Source of the DNA: Paucibacter sp. B2R-40
GTDB lineage: Bacteria; Pseudomonadota; Gammaproteobacteria; Burkholderiales; Burkholderiaceae_C
DNA length: 64,000 bases
Reading direction: 5' to 3'
Assembly: GCF_025717555.1 (NCBI RefSeq)
Contig: NZ_JAJIRP010000001.1
Span: 620,001 to 684,000, forward strand
Shown: positions 33,922 through 42,704 of the stretch, one piece after another
Layout of the letters: the number at the start of each line of letters is the position of its first letter
How positions within the stretch are numbered: the stretch's first letter is position 1
The notes under the pieces: generated by a model
Told to the model about the DNA's origin: nothing
Database searches by the model: none
Seen by the model: only the letters and a program-made list of their open reading frames with translations
Position numbers and translations under genes: made by a program

Positions 33922-35304
33922 ATGCCCGAGAACCGCACTTTGAACTCCGACCGCAGACCCTGGTCCTGGATCCCCACGCTCTATTTTGGCCAGGGCCTGC
34001 CCTATGTGGTGGTGATGACGCTGTCGGTCATCATGTACAAGAACCTCGGCCTGTCTAACACCGAGATCGCGCTGTACACGAGCTGGCTCTACCTGCCCTG
34101 GGTGATCAAGCCGCTGTGGTCTCCGCTGATAGAACTGTTGGGCCTCAAGCGCGGTTGGATCGTTGCGCTGCAGTTCGTCATTGGCGCAGCGCTGGCGCTG
34201 GTCGCCTTGAGCATCCCAAGTTCGCGCAGCGTGCAGTTGACGCTGGCGATGTTCTGGCTGATGGCTTTCGCCTCGGCCTCGCATGACATCGCCGCCGACG
34301 GTTTCTATATGTTGGCGCTGAGCCAGCGCCGTCAGTCCGCTTTTGTGGGCGTGCGCTCAACCTTCTACCGCCTGGCCAATATTGGCGGTCAAGGCGGCCT
34401 GGTCTATCTGGCCGGCGAGTTGCAAGAGCGCACCGGCAGCATGACGCAGGCCTGGAGCGCGGTGTTCTTTCTGCTGGCCGGCATTTTTGTGCTGCTGGGG
34501 GGCTATCACCAGTGGATGCTGCCGCGCCCGGCCAGCGATGTGAGTGGCCAGGCCGGGCGCAGCGGCCATCAGCTGCGGCGCGACTTTGTTACCGTCTTTG
34601 CAGAATTTTTCCGCAAGCCCGGCATCGGAGTGATCATCGGCTTCTTGCTGCTCTATCGCTTTCCTGAAGCGCAGTTGCTCAAGCTGGCCACGCCCTTTTT
34701 GCTTGACCCGAGCAGCGCCGGTGGCCTGGGTCTGACGACCAAGCAGGTCGGCATTGCCTACGGCACGGTCGGCTTGTGCGCGCTGACGCTGGGCGGCCTG
34801 CTGGGCGGCTGGGTGATCTCACGCATCGGGCTCAAGCGGGCGCTGTGGCCGCTGATTCTGGCCATGCATGTGCCGAACGTCATGTTCTTGCTGATGGCGC
34901 TCAGCATGCCGCACAACTTGGTCGTCATCAGCACGGCGCTGGCCGTCGAGCAATTTGGCTATGGCCTGGGTTTCACTGCTTATCTGATGTTCATGATCTT
35001 GGTTGCGGAGGGGGATGCCGTGGCAACGCCGGGCCGCCCCAAGTTGCCACAGCCCCCTCGGGGGGGGGGCGCAGCGAAGCCAGCACTTGGGGGCTCATAC
35101 AAGACGGCGCACTACGCGATCTGCACCGGCTTTATGGCGCTGGGCATGATGATTCCCGGCATGTGGAGCGGCTGGCTGCAGCAGCAAATGGGCTATGTGC
35201 TGTTTTTCGCCTGGGTGCTGGTGGCGACACTGCCGTCCTTCGGCCTGGCCGCGCTGATCAAGATCCCGGCTGACTTTGGCAAGAAGGTGGAGCAGGACGC
35301 ATGA
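33922..35304 (+). CDS. AmpG-like MFS permease carrying an in-frame repeat insertion
   Basis: A 460-residue MFS protein of about 12 helices: YFGQGLPYVVVMTLSVIMYK, LYLPWVIKPLWSPLIELLG (family PWxxKPLW), ASASHDIAADGFYM and YKTAHYAICTGFMALGMM. Residues 365-392 (28 codons, 35014-35097) are Pro/Gly/Lys-rich and interrupt the conserved VAEG-YKTAHYA loop; they look translated from an inserted repeat. The reading frame is kept. ATGA overlap (35301-35304) couples it to the next gene, a DigH-like peptidoglycan glycosidase, so a muropeptide role is suggested. Whether the insertion is tolerated is unknown. Confidence 0.87.
   Translation: MPENRTLNSDRRPWSWIPTLYFGQGLPYVVVMTLSVIMYKNLGLSNTEIALYTSWLYLPWVIKPLWSPLIELLGLKRGWIVALQFVIGAALALVALSIPSSRSVQLTLAMFWLMAFASASHDIAADGFYMLALSQRRQSAFVGVRSTFYRLANIGGQGGLVYLAGELQERTGSMTQAWSAVFFLLAGIFVLLGGYHQWMLPRPASDVSGQAGRSGHQLRRDFVTVFAEFFRKPGIGVIIGFLLLYRFPEAQLLKLATPFLLDPSSAGGLGLTTKQVGIAYGTVGLCALTLGGLLGGWVISRIGLKRALWPLILAMHVPNVMFLLMALSMPHNLVVISTALAVEQFGYGLGFTAYLMFMILVAEGDAVATPGRPKLPQPPRGGGAAKPALGGSYKTAHYAICTGFMALGMMIPGMWSGWLQQQMGYVLFFAWVLVATLPSFGLAALIKIPADFGKKVEQDA
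35014..35097 (+). repeat. Palindromic repeat-like 84-bp insertion inside the MFS gene
   Basis: Begins directly after the conserved VAEG codons and ends before YKTAHYA. It has a C-rich/G-rich dyad: AGCCCCC near 35050 and GGGGGCT near 35089, with a run of ten G between. The composition matches intergenic palindromic repeats seen in Burkholderiales (from memory). It is 84 bp, a multiple of three. I found no other copy in this window. Confidence 0.6.
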
Positions 35305-36827
35305 GTTTGCGCCGCCGCGCTTTTGTGTTGGCCAGTGCCGGCTTGACGGCCTGCGCACCTTTGCCCATCCAGGGCCCTGACGCCGACCCCAAACTGATCC
35401 CGGCGCCGGACCTTGCCGAACTTGCCCCGCCCGCGCCACGCGAGTTCCGCGCCGCCTGGGTGGCCACCGTGGCCAATATCGACTGGCCCAGCCGCAAAGG
35501 TCTGAGCAGCGCCGAGCAGCAGGCGGAAGTGCTCACCTTGCTGGACAAGGCGGCGGCGCTCAAGCTCAACGCCATCATCTTGCAGGTGCGCAGCAGCGCC
35601 GACGCGCTCTATGCCTCCGAGCTGGAGCCCTGGAGCGAATACCTGAGCGGCAGCCAGGGCCAGGCGCCCGAGCCCTTTTATGATCCGCTGCAGTTCTGGG
35701 TCAGCGAGGCGCACAGTCGAGGCATCGAACTGCATGCCTGGTTCAACCCCTTTCGGGCCCGCCAGAGCGGCGCCAAATCGGCCGCTGCGCCGCTGCATCT
35801 GAGTCGCAGCCGGCCTGACTGGGTCAAGACCTATGGCGATCAGCAGTGGATAGACCCGGGCGAGCCGGGTGCGGCCGCCCACACGCTGGCCGTCATCAAT
35901 GATGTCTTGCAGCGCTATGACATCGATGCCGTTCATATAGACGATTACTTCTACCCCTATCCGGTGCTTGACGCCAACAGCAAGCAGGAGCTTGATTTCC
36001 CCGACGAGCCGGCCTGGCGGCGCTACGCCCGAGCTGGCGGCAGCTTGGATCGGGCCCAATGGCGGCGCAGCAATGTCGACAACTTGGTGCAAGACATCTA
36101 TCAACTGCTGCGCCGGACCAAGCCTTGGGTGCGCTTCGGCATCAGCCCGTTTGGCCTGCCCAAGCCCGCGCTGCGCCCGCTGGGCATTGCCGGCTTCAGC
36201 CAGTTCGACAAACTCTATGCCGATGTGGAGCGCTGGCTGAGCGAAGGCTGGCTGGACTATCTGGCGCCGCAGCTGTATTGGCCGATTGCACAAAAAGCGC
36301 AGGCCTTTGGCGTGCTGCTGGACGCCTGGCATGGGCAGAACCCGCAGGAGCGCCATATCTGGCCCGGCCTGTTCACCAGCAAGATCACCGACAAGGCCGA
36401 CAGCTGGCCGGTGCAAGAAATCTTGCAGCAGATCGCCTTGCTGCGCCAGCAGCGCCCCGGCAGCGGCCACGCGCATTTCAGCATGGTGGCCTTGCTGCAA
36501 AACCGCCGCGGCCTGGCCGACGCCTTGGCTGCGGGCCCCTATGCCGAGGCCGCGCTGGTGCCGGCGACGCCTTGGTTGGCCGACGCTGACTCGGCCGCCA
36601 GCGCCTTGCCTGAACTTCGCGTCAAGAGGGTCGGCGAGCAGCAATTGCAGGTTCTGCTCGGCGCCGACCAGCGCCACGCGGTCTGGCTACTCTATGACGA
36701 GCGCTGGAGCTTGCGCCTGACCGGCGAAAGCCTGACGGTGGCGGCGCCCGGCTTGAGCGCCGTGGTGGTGTCGGCGCTCAGCCGCAAGGGCCAGGAAGGG
36801 CCTCGCCTGGGCTGGCGCCTGCAGTAG
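35301..36827 (+). CDS. digH: DigH/YddW-like peptidoglycan glycosidase (GHL10/DUF187)
   Basis: A 508-residue lipoprotein: RRRAFVLASAGLTAC gives a lipobox with C18. It is followed by the GHL10 catalytic domain: REFRAAWVATVANIDWPS, LNAIILQVRSSADALY, ELHAWFNPFRA and VHIDDYFYPYP (catalytic acids). The C-terminus has IgG-like strands. E. coli DigH cleaves denuded glycan in peptidoglycan at the septum. The ATGA overlap with the AmpG-like permease gene suggests release and uptake or recycling of cell-wall sugars by one unit. Confidence 0.88.
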   Translation: MSLRRRAFVLASAGLTACAPLPIQGPDADPKLIPAPDLAELAPPAPREFRAAWVATVANIDWPSRKGLSSAEQQAEVLTLLDKAAALKLNAIILQVRSSADALYASELEPWSEYLSGSQGQAPEPFYDPLQFWVSEAHSRGIELHAWFNPFRARQSGAKSAAAPLHLSRSRPDWVKTYGDQQWIDPGEPGAAAHTLAVINDVLQRYDIDAVHIDDYFYPYPVLDANSKQELDFPDEPAWRRYARAGGSLDRAQWRRSNVDNLVQDIYQLLRRTKPWVRFGISPFGLPKPALRPLGIAGFSQFDKLYADVERWLSEGWLDYLAPQLYWPIAQKAQAFGVLLDAWHGQNPQERHIWPGLFTSKITDKADSWPVQEILQQIALLRQQRPGSGHAHFSMVALLQNRRGLADALAAGPYAEAALVPATPWLADADSAASALPELRVKRVGEQQLQVLLGADQRHAVWLLYDERWSLRLTGESLTVAAPGLSAVVVSALSRKGQEGPRLGWRLQ

Positions 36828-37057
36828 AGCAGGGCTAGCCTTGCGGATCGCGGGCAAATCGGCAGCAAGTCATCAACAGAGCGCCCGCAGTTCGTCGCTG
36901 ATTCCCGCTGTCTACCCCGCCAAATCAGACGCTCGTCATTTGGCGCTGGGAAGCGGCCATCTGGGCCACTATTCTGAACCCAGATCAGCAGCTGTTGAGC
37001 GCAACAAACAAAGCGCTGGCGGTCGCGTCTAGCCCCGATGAACACAAGGAGTAACTC

Positions 37058-37504
37058 ATGAAATACACGTCATCTATCAAGGCCGCCTGCGTACTCGCAA
37101 TTTCCATGACTTTCGGCACTGCCATGGCCGCCTCAAATGCGCCGGTCGAGATGCAGCGGGTCGAAGTGGCTGGCCAAAAAGCGGCCGACCTTGCTCGCTT
37201 TGATGTGCAAGCCGCTTGCCCAAACATCACGCAGGAAATGAAGAACACCTTGACCAAGGCTTTTGATCGCTACCAAGCCACCGGTGTGGTCAAGGTGGAG
37301 TTCCGCGTGCAGGGCAATCAGATCAATTCGGTCGCCGCCACGGGTGGCCCGAACGAATACCGTCACCCGGTCCGGCAGGCGGTACGCCAGTTGGCCTGCG
37401 CCGACAACAGCGGCGGCAATCAGCTTTATGCCTTCGAGCTGAGCTTCACGCAGCCGAAGGACGGCAAGTCTGGCGATCAAGTTGTCGCCATGCTGACGCG
37501 CTGA
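37058..37504 (+). CDS. Secreted protein of unknown function, TonB-C-like
   Basis: A 148-residue exported protein: signal peptide up to GTAMAA, then one domain with VVKVEFRVQGNQINSVAATGG, and RHPVRQAVRQLACAD, a strand-helix pattern like TonB C-terminal domains but without a TonB anchor. ATG 37058 follows AAGGAG. It is a free-standing gene ending before a strong 12-bp hairpin. Function not recognised. Confidence 0.75.
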   Translation: MKYTSSIKAACVLAISMTFGTAMAASNAPVEMQRVEVAGQKAADLARFDVQAACPNITQEMKNTLTKAFDRYQATGVVKVEFRVQGNQINSVAATGGPNEYRHPVRQAVRQLACADNSGGNQLYAFELSFTQPKDGKSGDQVVAMLTR

Positions 37505-37519
37505 GTGGGCGTCTAGGGG

Positions 37520-37548
37520 CTCTGAGCGCGCCTGCGGCGCGCTCAGAG
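37520..37548. terminator. Perfect 12-bp hairpin between convergent genes
   Basis: CTCTGAGCGCGC-CTGCG-GCGCGCTCAGAG. Its right arm overlaps the stop codon of the minus-strand histidine kinase gene (37543-37545). There is no T run on either side, so it is a strong but non-canonical bidirectional terminator candidate or an mRNA 3' stabiliser. Confidence 0.65.
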
Positions 37549-39864
37549 ATCTGTCAGCAAGATGGTCTCGTTATCCGCGCCGCTGGGCGCCACCAGCGGC
37601 AGCTCGATCAAAAAGCAGGTACCGTTGGCCGAGCTGCTGTGCAGGCTGATCGTGCCGCACAGCACATTGCTGATCAGGTTGTGGCTGATATTGAGCCCCA
37701 GCCCGGTGCCGCCGCGGCCCATGCGGGTGGTGAAAAAGGGGTCGAAGACGCGCGCCTGAATGTCGGCGGGAATACCTGCCCCATCGTCGCTGACGCTCAG
37801 CTCCACCCTATCGGACGGGCCGGTCGGGTCAGCAAGCCGGCGGGCATGAATGGCTATGTGCCCTTGGGTGCGGCCTTCGAGCCCATGCAGCAAGGCGTTG
37901 CTGATCAGATTGGTCAAGACCTGCCCTAGTGCGCCGGGATAACTGTCCATTTCCAGGCCTGCAGGTATATCGACCGAGACCTCCACCGGCAGGCGCTTGA
38001 GGGTCGGGTCCATGCTCATCAATATTTCCCGCACCAGCTGCGCCAGCTCAAACTGACGCCGCTGCGCGCTGCTGCTGTCCACCGCTACTTGCTTGAAGCT
38101 CAGTAGCAGCTCGCTGACACGTTCGATATTGGCCTGCAAGATAAGCGAGCCGCTGCCGACGCGTCTGACGAAGCCCTCCAGCTCCGAGCGGCGCATGCCT
38201 TGCTCAAGCGCCAGCACCATCGCCTCGGCCTCGGCGCTCAAAGTAGTGGCGGCCAGCCGGGCATTGCCGACCGGCGTGCCCATCTCATGCGCGACGCCGG
38301 CCACCAGGCGGCCCAGGCTGGCCAGCTTTTCGGCCCGCATCAGGCTGCTTTGCGTCTGGCTCAGATTGAGCAGGGTTTGCGACAGCTCGGTATTGCTGGC
38401 ATGCAAGGCGGCGGTGCGTTCTTCCACCCTCGATTCCAGCAGCGCACGGCCCTGCTCCAGCTCGCTGGCATCTTTTTTCAAGCGCGCTTCCCGGCGCGCC
38501 AACTCCTCACCCATATGCACAAAGGCGTCGCCCAACTGGCCCAGTTCGTCGGCACGCTGGGTGGGCAGGGTGATGTCGAAGTGACCATCCGACACACCCT
38601 GCACCGCGCTTTGCAAGGCCGTGATCGGGCGGCTGATCTGGCGCCGCACGATCCAGCCCAGCAAGCTGATCAAGACCAGCCACACCACCGCGCCGGCCAG
38701 CAGGATGTTCGCGGCGATTTTGTCGGCCTCGGCCTCCAGCAGCGCGTTCGGGTAGACCGACACGAACAGCCAGTCCGGGCCGGGGATGCGCGCCAGCCCC
38801 AACATATAGCGGCCGTCGCGGCTGGCGCTGACGATGGCTTCGCCGGCTTCGGGCAGGCCCAGGGCGGCGATCTCGTCGAGCAAGGGATCGCCCAAGCTGG
38901 CCAAGGCCAGATTGCCCTGCGCCGCTTCGATTTTGGCCTTCAGATTGGGGTGTGCGATCAGGTGCTTGTCGCGGCTGATGATCATGTTGTAGCCGCCCGG
39001 CAGCGCCTCGCCGAGCGTGCGCTTGAGCAAGCTGTCCACCGCCACATCCTGCGACACGCAGGCGATCCATTGCCCGCCATAGTCGATCGGCGTGACCGTC
39101 GAGACCATATAGATGCGCGCCTTGTCGTCGTAGTAGACCGGTGTCCATTGGTTGCGGCGCTGCGGGTTCTTGTCGGGTGCCGCGCCCGCCACCGGCGGGT
39201 AGTCGAAGTTGTTGGTCTGCGCGTTGGCCTCTGCGGCCCAGTTGACCGAGGGCGAGAACATGATCAAGCCCTTGGCCGGCAGGTCGAAATAGGCCGAGTA
39301 ATAGCGCGCCGTCATCGGCGGCCCCCATTCGCGCAGCAGGCCGAAGGCCACTTGCGTCTGCCACATCAGCTCATCGTCCAGCGGCAGCTGGGGGCGCAGA
39401 TAGACACTGGGCAAGTGGCGGTGGTCATCCAGTTCGGGGCGCACCCGCAAGAGTTGATCAGGCCAGCGGGCAAACCATTTTGAAAACTGTGCCCGCCAAT
39501 CCTGCGGCTTTGGAGCGGCCAGGCGGCGCAGGTATTCGTCGCGCAGCATCTCGGTATTGGCTTGCGCGATGGCAAAGTCTGCGCCGCCGGCGCGGGCGCG
39601 CTCGGCCACGTCCATGCGCAATTCTTCCAGCGATTTGGCGCGCAACTCGCGGCTGCTCACCGCATGCACCAGCCAGGCCAGCAGGCCGATGCTGAGCAGC
39701 AGTGCCAGGCTCAGCCGCCACAAGAGCCCCCGCGCCAGCGTCGCGTCGGCCTTTGAGTGCAGGCCTGCCAGCAGCCGGCCCAAATGATGGGCTTGTCGAG
39801 GCATTGCCTCGGGCGGACTCAGCGGCCCGTCTTCTTGCTTGTGCGCCCCCCGATCCTGACTCAT
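37543..39864 (-). CDS. Two-transmembrane sensor histidine kinase with large periplasmic Cache-type sensor
   Basis: A 773-residue kinase. TM1 is near residues 37-55 (LLWRLSLALLLSIGLLAWLV). A periplasmic sensor of about 320 residues follows, with PTPGxx-like phrases such as YYDDKARIYMVSTVTPIDYGG, typical of dCache. TM2 (LLAGAVVWLVLISLLGWIV) leads to a HAMP domain, a coiled coil (about 460-510), and the dimerisation/phospho-acceptor H526 in LVAGVAHEMGTPVGNA. The C-terminal HATPase has N box NLISNALLHG, G1 DDGAGIP and GTGLGL. No response regulator is encoded beside it. Confidence 0.9.
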   Translation of the reverse strand: MSQDRGAHKQEDGPLSPPEAMPRQAHHLGRLLAGLHSKADATLARGLLWRLSLALLLSIGLLAWLVHAVSSRELRAKSLEELRMDVAERARAGGADFAIAQANTEMLRDEYLRRLAAPKPQDWRAQFSKWFARWPDQLLRVRPELDDHRHLPSVYLRPQLPLDDELMWQTQVAFGLLREWGPPMTARYYSAYFDLPAKGLIMFSPSVNWAAEANAQTNNFDYPPVAGAAPDKNPQRRNQWTPVYYDDKARIYMVSTVTPIDYGGQWIACVSQDVAVDSLLKRTLGEALPGGYNMIISRDKHLIAHPNLKAKIEAAQGNLALASLGDPLLDEIAALGLPEAGEAIVSASRDGRYMLGLARIPGPDWLFVSVYPNALLEAEADKIAANILLAGAVVWLVLISLLGWIVRRQISRPITALQSAVQGVSDGHFDITLPTQRADELGQLGDAFVHMGEELARREARLKKDASELEQGRALLESRVEERTAALHASNTELSQTLLNLSQTQSSLMRAEKLASLGRLVAGVAHEMGTPVGNARLAATTLSAEAEAMVLALEQGMRRSELEGFVRRVGSGSLILQANIERVSELLLSFKQVAVDSSSAQRRQFELAQLVREILMSMDPTLKRLPVEVSVDIPAGLEMDSYPGALGQVLTNLISNALLHGLEGRTQGHIAIHARRLADPTGPSDRVELSVSDDGAGIPADIQARVFDPFFTTRMGRGGTGLGLNISHNLISNVLCGTISLHSSSANGTCFLIELPLVAPSGADNETILLTDL

Positions 39865-39957
39865 CCGTCCGACCTGTTTTGCGTTGCAGACGCGAGCATC
39901 ATGCCGCAAAGCAAGCCGGGCGCGGTGTCACTTTCGGTTCAGTGGCGTATCGGCGAG

Positions 39958-41073
39958 TCAGCGAGTCAGCGTTTCAGCGCACCATTGCAGCCAAGCACCA
40001 TGCGGATGCGACCAGGCCAGGGCAAGGTTGGTTTGCACTTCTCGCTCGACCCATTGCAGCGTCCACAAGGTCGAGGCGCTGGCGCCGGCCGCCAAGGGCG
40101 GCAGCGCCAGGCCGTCTGGCCGCAGCCCGGGCGCTTCGGCGCTGAGCCAGATCAAGCCATGCCGGCGCTGCAGTTGCGCCAGCTGTTGGCGGAACTTGGT
40201 CAGGGCGGCGGCTTCAAAGTAGGCCAGCACCCAACTGTTGAACAGCACCGGCTGCACCTGCGGTGGCAAGTGCGTCAACCAATCCGCCAGCACGGCCAGG
40301 CAGTCATCCGCCCGGCGCACTTCATGCCTGGCCTTGCGCGCCTGCTTGAGGGCCAGTTGCAATCGCTGTGCGCGCACGCGGTCATGGGGCCACAGGCAAG
40401 CGGCCAGCCAGCGCGTGGCCGCCGCGTCATTGACATCGATCGGCGCCGGGTCGGCGCCGAGGCGATGGCTCAAGCGCCAGGGGCGAGTCGCTGGCGGTGC
40501 TAACTCGCCCAGCCAGCGGCAATCGATCGCGGCCTGGCCCGTCCTGGCCGGCGCGCCCAGGCTGAAGCCACCGGCGTCCAACAGATAGTTGTAGCGATAG
40601 TCGTCGACCCCCAGGTTCAGCCCGGCGCTGCAGCCGAAGTCGAACAGGGCCAGGTCTTGCCGGCCGGTCAGCTGGGCGATCTGCTGCAAGGCCGGCCAGA
40701 GCACGGCGCAGCGGCCGATCTCGTTGGTTTGGGTGCTGCGGCTTCGCAGCAGGGCCGTCAATTCGGCGCTTTGGCTGCGGGCGAAGTCCAGCAGTAGGGC
40801 CGGCAGTGCCGCGTCCGGCAAACGCGTGCCGCCAACGCTGGGGTAATAGGCCGCGAGCGGGTGCTTGACGCCTGCCAGCACTCGCTCGTGCAGCGCCGCC
40901 AGCAGCAGATTGGGCCTGGCCTGCGTGCTCGGCGCGTGTTGCAGCAGCGCCAGCAGCTGGGGCTGCTCGGCCACGGCCAGGCAGATCGCCACGTAAAGCG
41001 GGTCTTGCGGGCATTCGACGGCGGCGAAATGCAAGAACTTGTCGGCCATGCCGGCTTGTGTGTGGGGTTCCAT
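39958..41073 (-). CDS. DUF2332 family protein
   Basis: A 371-residue cytosolic protein of DUF2332: DKFLHFAAVECPQDPLYVAI start, AAYYPSVGGTR, TQTNEIGRCAVLWPAL and LALFDFGCSAGLNLGVDDY (a SAM-like glycine loop DFGCSAGLNL), VLFNSWVLAYF. The loop hints at a methyltransferase-like fold, but no reaction is assigned. ATG 41073 is chosen; it lies 72 bp from the divergent Crp/Fnr regulator gene, with an operator-like palindrome between them. Confidence 0.85.
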   Translation of the reverse strand: MEPHTQAGMADKFLHFAAVECPQDPLYVAICLAVAEQPQLLALLQHAPSTQARPNLLLAALHERVLAGVKHPLAAYYPSVGGTRLPDAALPALLLDFARSQSAELTALLRSRSTQTNEIGRCAVLWPALQQIAQLTGRQDLALFDFGCSAGLNLGVDDYRYNYLLDAGGFSLGAPARTGQAAIDCRWLGELAPPATRPWRLSHRLGADPAPIDVNDAAATRWLAACLWPHDRVRAQRLQLALKQARKARHEVRRADDCLAVLADWLTHLPPQVQPVLFNSWVLAYFEAAALTKFRQQLAQLQRRHGLIWLSAEAPGLRPDGLALPPLAAGASASTLWTLQWVEREVQTNLALAWSHPHGAWLQWCAETLTR

Positions 41074-41106
41074 GGGCCCAGTGTGGCAACAAGACTGGCG
41101 GCAGAA

Positions 41107-41122
41107 TGTCGGATGCCCGACA
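41107..41122. promoter_or_regulatory. Crp/Fnr-type palindromic operator TGTCGG-N4-CCGACA
   Basis: A perfect 16-bp inverted repeat with 4-bp centre, the spacing used by Crp/Fnr dimers, in the gap between the divergent DUF2332 and Crp/Fnr genes. Its location inside the possible longer N-terminus favours the downstream ATG (41145) of the regulator. Confidence 0.55.
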
Positions 41123-41144
41123 AACTCCGTGTTTTTTTGCCCGC

Positions 41145-41816
41145 ATGTTGCTTGAAGATCTGAGTGCGCTGCTGCGCGGCAATTTCCCCGACCTGTCGCT
41201 GCCTGTGCCGCAGTTGCAGGCTTTGGCGTCCTTGGTCGGCACACGCAAGCTGGCGCGGGGCCGCAGCCTGTTCTTGCAAGGCCAGCCGACGCAAGCCTTC
41301 TACGCGGTCTTGAGCGGCGAGATCGAAGCGCGCTTTTGTGGTTTGGGCGGCGATGTCTCGGTCTTGGAGCATGTGCAGCCGCCGCGCTTGTTCGGCCTGG
41401 CGGCTTTTGCTGCCGGCCAGCCCAGCAGTTATGAGGCGGTGGCGCGCCAGACTACGCAGTTGCTGGTCTTTGGCCCGGCCGCTTACGAACTTCTGATGGA
41501 CCACGTGCCAGGTTTTGCGCGCGCGCTGTTGGCCGAGTTTGCCCAGCGCTATGACGGCACCTTGCGTCTGCTGGAGGCCTCGCGACACCGGCCGGCGGCA
41601 GAGCGCTTTCAGCTCGCCTTGAACCAGCTGACGCGTGAGCGTGGCCGTGGCCCCCTCGACGCTGAAGGCCGCTTGGGCGTCAAGGCCAGCCAGGCCGAGT
41701 TGGCGGCCTTGGCCAATTTGTCGCGCCAGACCGTCAACCAGTTGCTGGCCCAGGCGGTGGCGCGCGGCGAGCTGAGCTGCGGCTACCGCACCTTGTGGGT
41801 CAGGCAGCACGGATAG
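41145..41816 (+). CDS. Crp/Fnr-family transcriptional regulator
   Basis: A 223-residue regulator. A cNMP-binding-type beta-roll (TRKLARGRSLFLQGQPTQAFYAVLSGEIEARF, then PPRLFGLAAFAAGQPSSYEAVARQ) precedes a dimer helix and a winged helix whose recognition region is ASQAELAALANLSRQTVNQLL. No Fe-S cysteines of Fnr are present, so an oxygen sensor of the classical type is unlikely. ATG 41145 is chosen because the palindrome at 41107-41122 lies just upstream. Its 3' end overlaps the sterol-desaturase gene end by 17 bp. Confidence 0.9.
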   Translation: MLLEDLSALLRGNFPDLSLPVPQLQALASLVGTRKLARGRSLFLQGQPTQAFYAVLSGEIEARFCGLGGDVSVLEHVQPPRLFGLAAFAAGQPSSYEAVARQTTQLLVFGPAAYELLMDHVPGFARALLAEFAQRYDGTLRLLEASRHRPAAERFQLALNQLTRERGRGPLDAEGRLGVKASQAELAALANLSRQTVNQLLAQAVARGELSCGYRTLWVRQHG

Positions 41817-42627
41817 CCGACCGGTCGTCCTGCGGCTCATACAGCCCGAGCAGCGCGGGTTCCTTGCCGGGCCGGCGGATGTAGCTGCCGAAGAGCTGGT
41901 CCCACAGCGGGATCGCGGTGCCATAGTTTTGCGCCTCGCTTTCGATCACGCTGTGATGCCAGCGGTGCAGCTCGGCGCTGCCGATGAGCCGGTCCAGCGG
42001 CCCTATGCTGCCGCGAATATTGGCGTGCACGGCGGCCCCTTGCACCTGTATGAACAAGGCCGCCCACAACATCACCTGCGGCTCAAAACCCAAGAGCAGC
42101 CATGGAAAAACCCGCGCCAGCTTGTTCCAGATCACATTGAGCGGATGAGCCAGCACGCTGTTGGCGGCATTGAGCTTGGCCGGGTGGTGATGCAGCGAAT
42201 GGATGCGCCACAGCCAAGGCCGGCGATGGGCCAGTCGGTGCAGGGCAAACGGCCCCAGCTCGCCCAGAGCTATGGCCAAGGGCAGGGCCAGCAGCGGCGG
42301 TAGCTCAGCGGCCCAGCCAGGCTCGGCGTGGTAGCTCGCCCAGTAGATGCCCAAGCCCATCAGCAGCGCGCCGGCCAAGGCATCGGCCACGGCATTGATG
42401 CCGAGAAACGCCCCGTCGCGGGTCAGCTCGGCCGGCCGTGCCTGCCAGGGCCGATGCTGCGGTAGCCGCCGCTCCCACAGCATCAGCCAGAGCAGCGTGC
42501 CCAGCGTGCCGGCGCCGAGCACGGCGTCGGCCGACCAGCCGGCAGCGGCGGTCAGCGCCGCGTAGGGCCACAGCGCCAGCAGCAGCAGCAAGTGGGGCCA
42601 GTTGAAGGAGCGAGGTGGAGTCTGCAT
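41800..42627 (-). CDS. Sterol desaturase / fatty acid hydroxylase family protein
   Basis: A 275-residue membrane di-iron enzyme. The eight-histidine signature appears as HRLAHRR, HSLHHHP and HRWHHS, spaced among several transmembrane helices (LLLLLALWPYAALTAAAGW, ALLMGLGIYWASY). Members hydroxylate or desaturate sterols, carotenoids or fatty-acyl groups; the substrate here is unknown. ATG 42627 is used because the upstream extension begins with TTG. It is divergent from a second Crp/Fnr gene. Confidence 0.88.
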   Translation of the reverse strand: MQTPPRSFNWPHLLLLLALWPYAALTAAAGWSADAVLGAGTLGTLLWLMLWERRLPQHRPWQARPAELTRDGAFLGINAVADALAGALLMGLGIYWASYHAEPGWAAELPPLLALPLAIALGELGPFALHRLAHRRPWLWRIHSLHHHPAKLNAANSVLAHPLNVIWNKLARVFPWLLLGFEPQVMLWAALFIQVQGAAVHANIRGSIGPLDRLIGSAELHRWHHSVIESEAQNYGTAIPLWDQLFGSYIRRPGKEPALLGLYEPQDDRSAIRAA

Positions 42628-42704
42628 GGGTCTTGGGCACAAGTAAGTGATGGGCGAGGCCGCATGCTCGGCGCAAATCGAGTGCCATGCATTAACCTCG
42701 GTTC

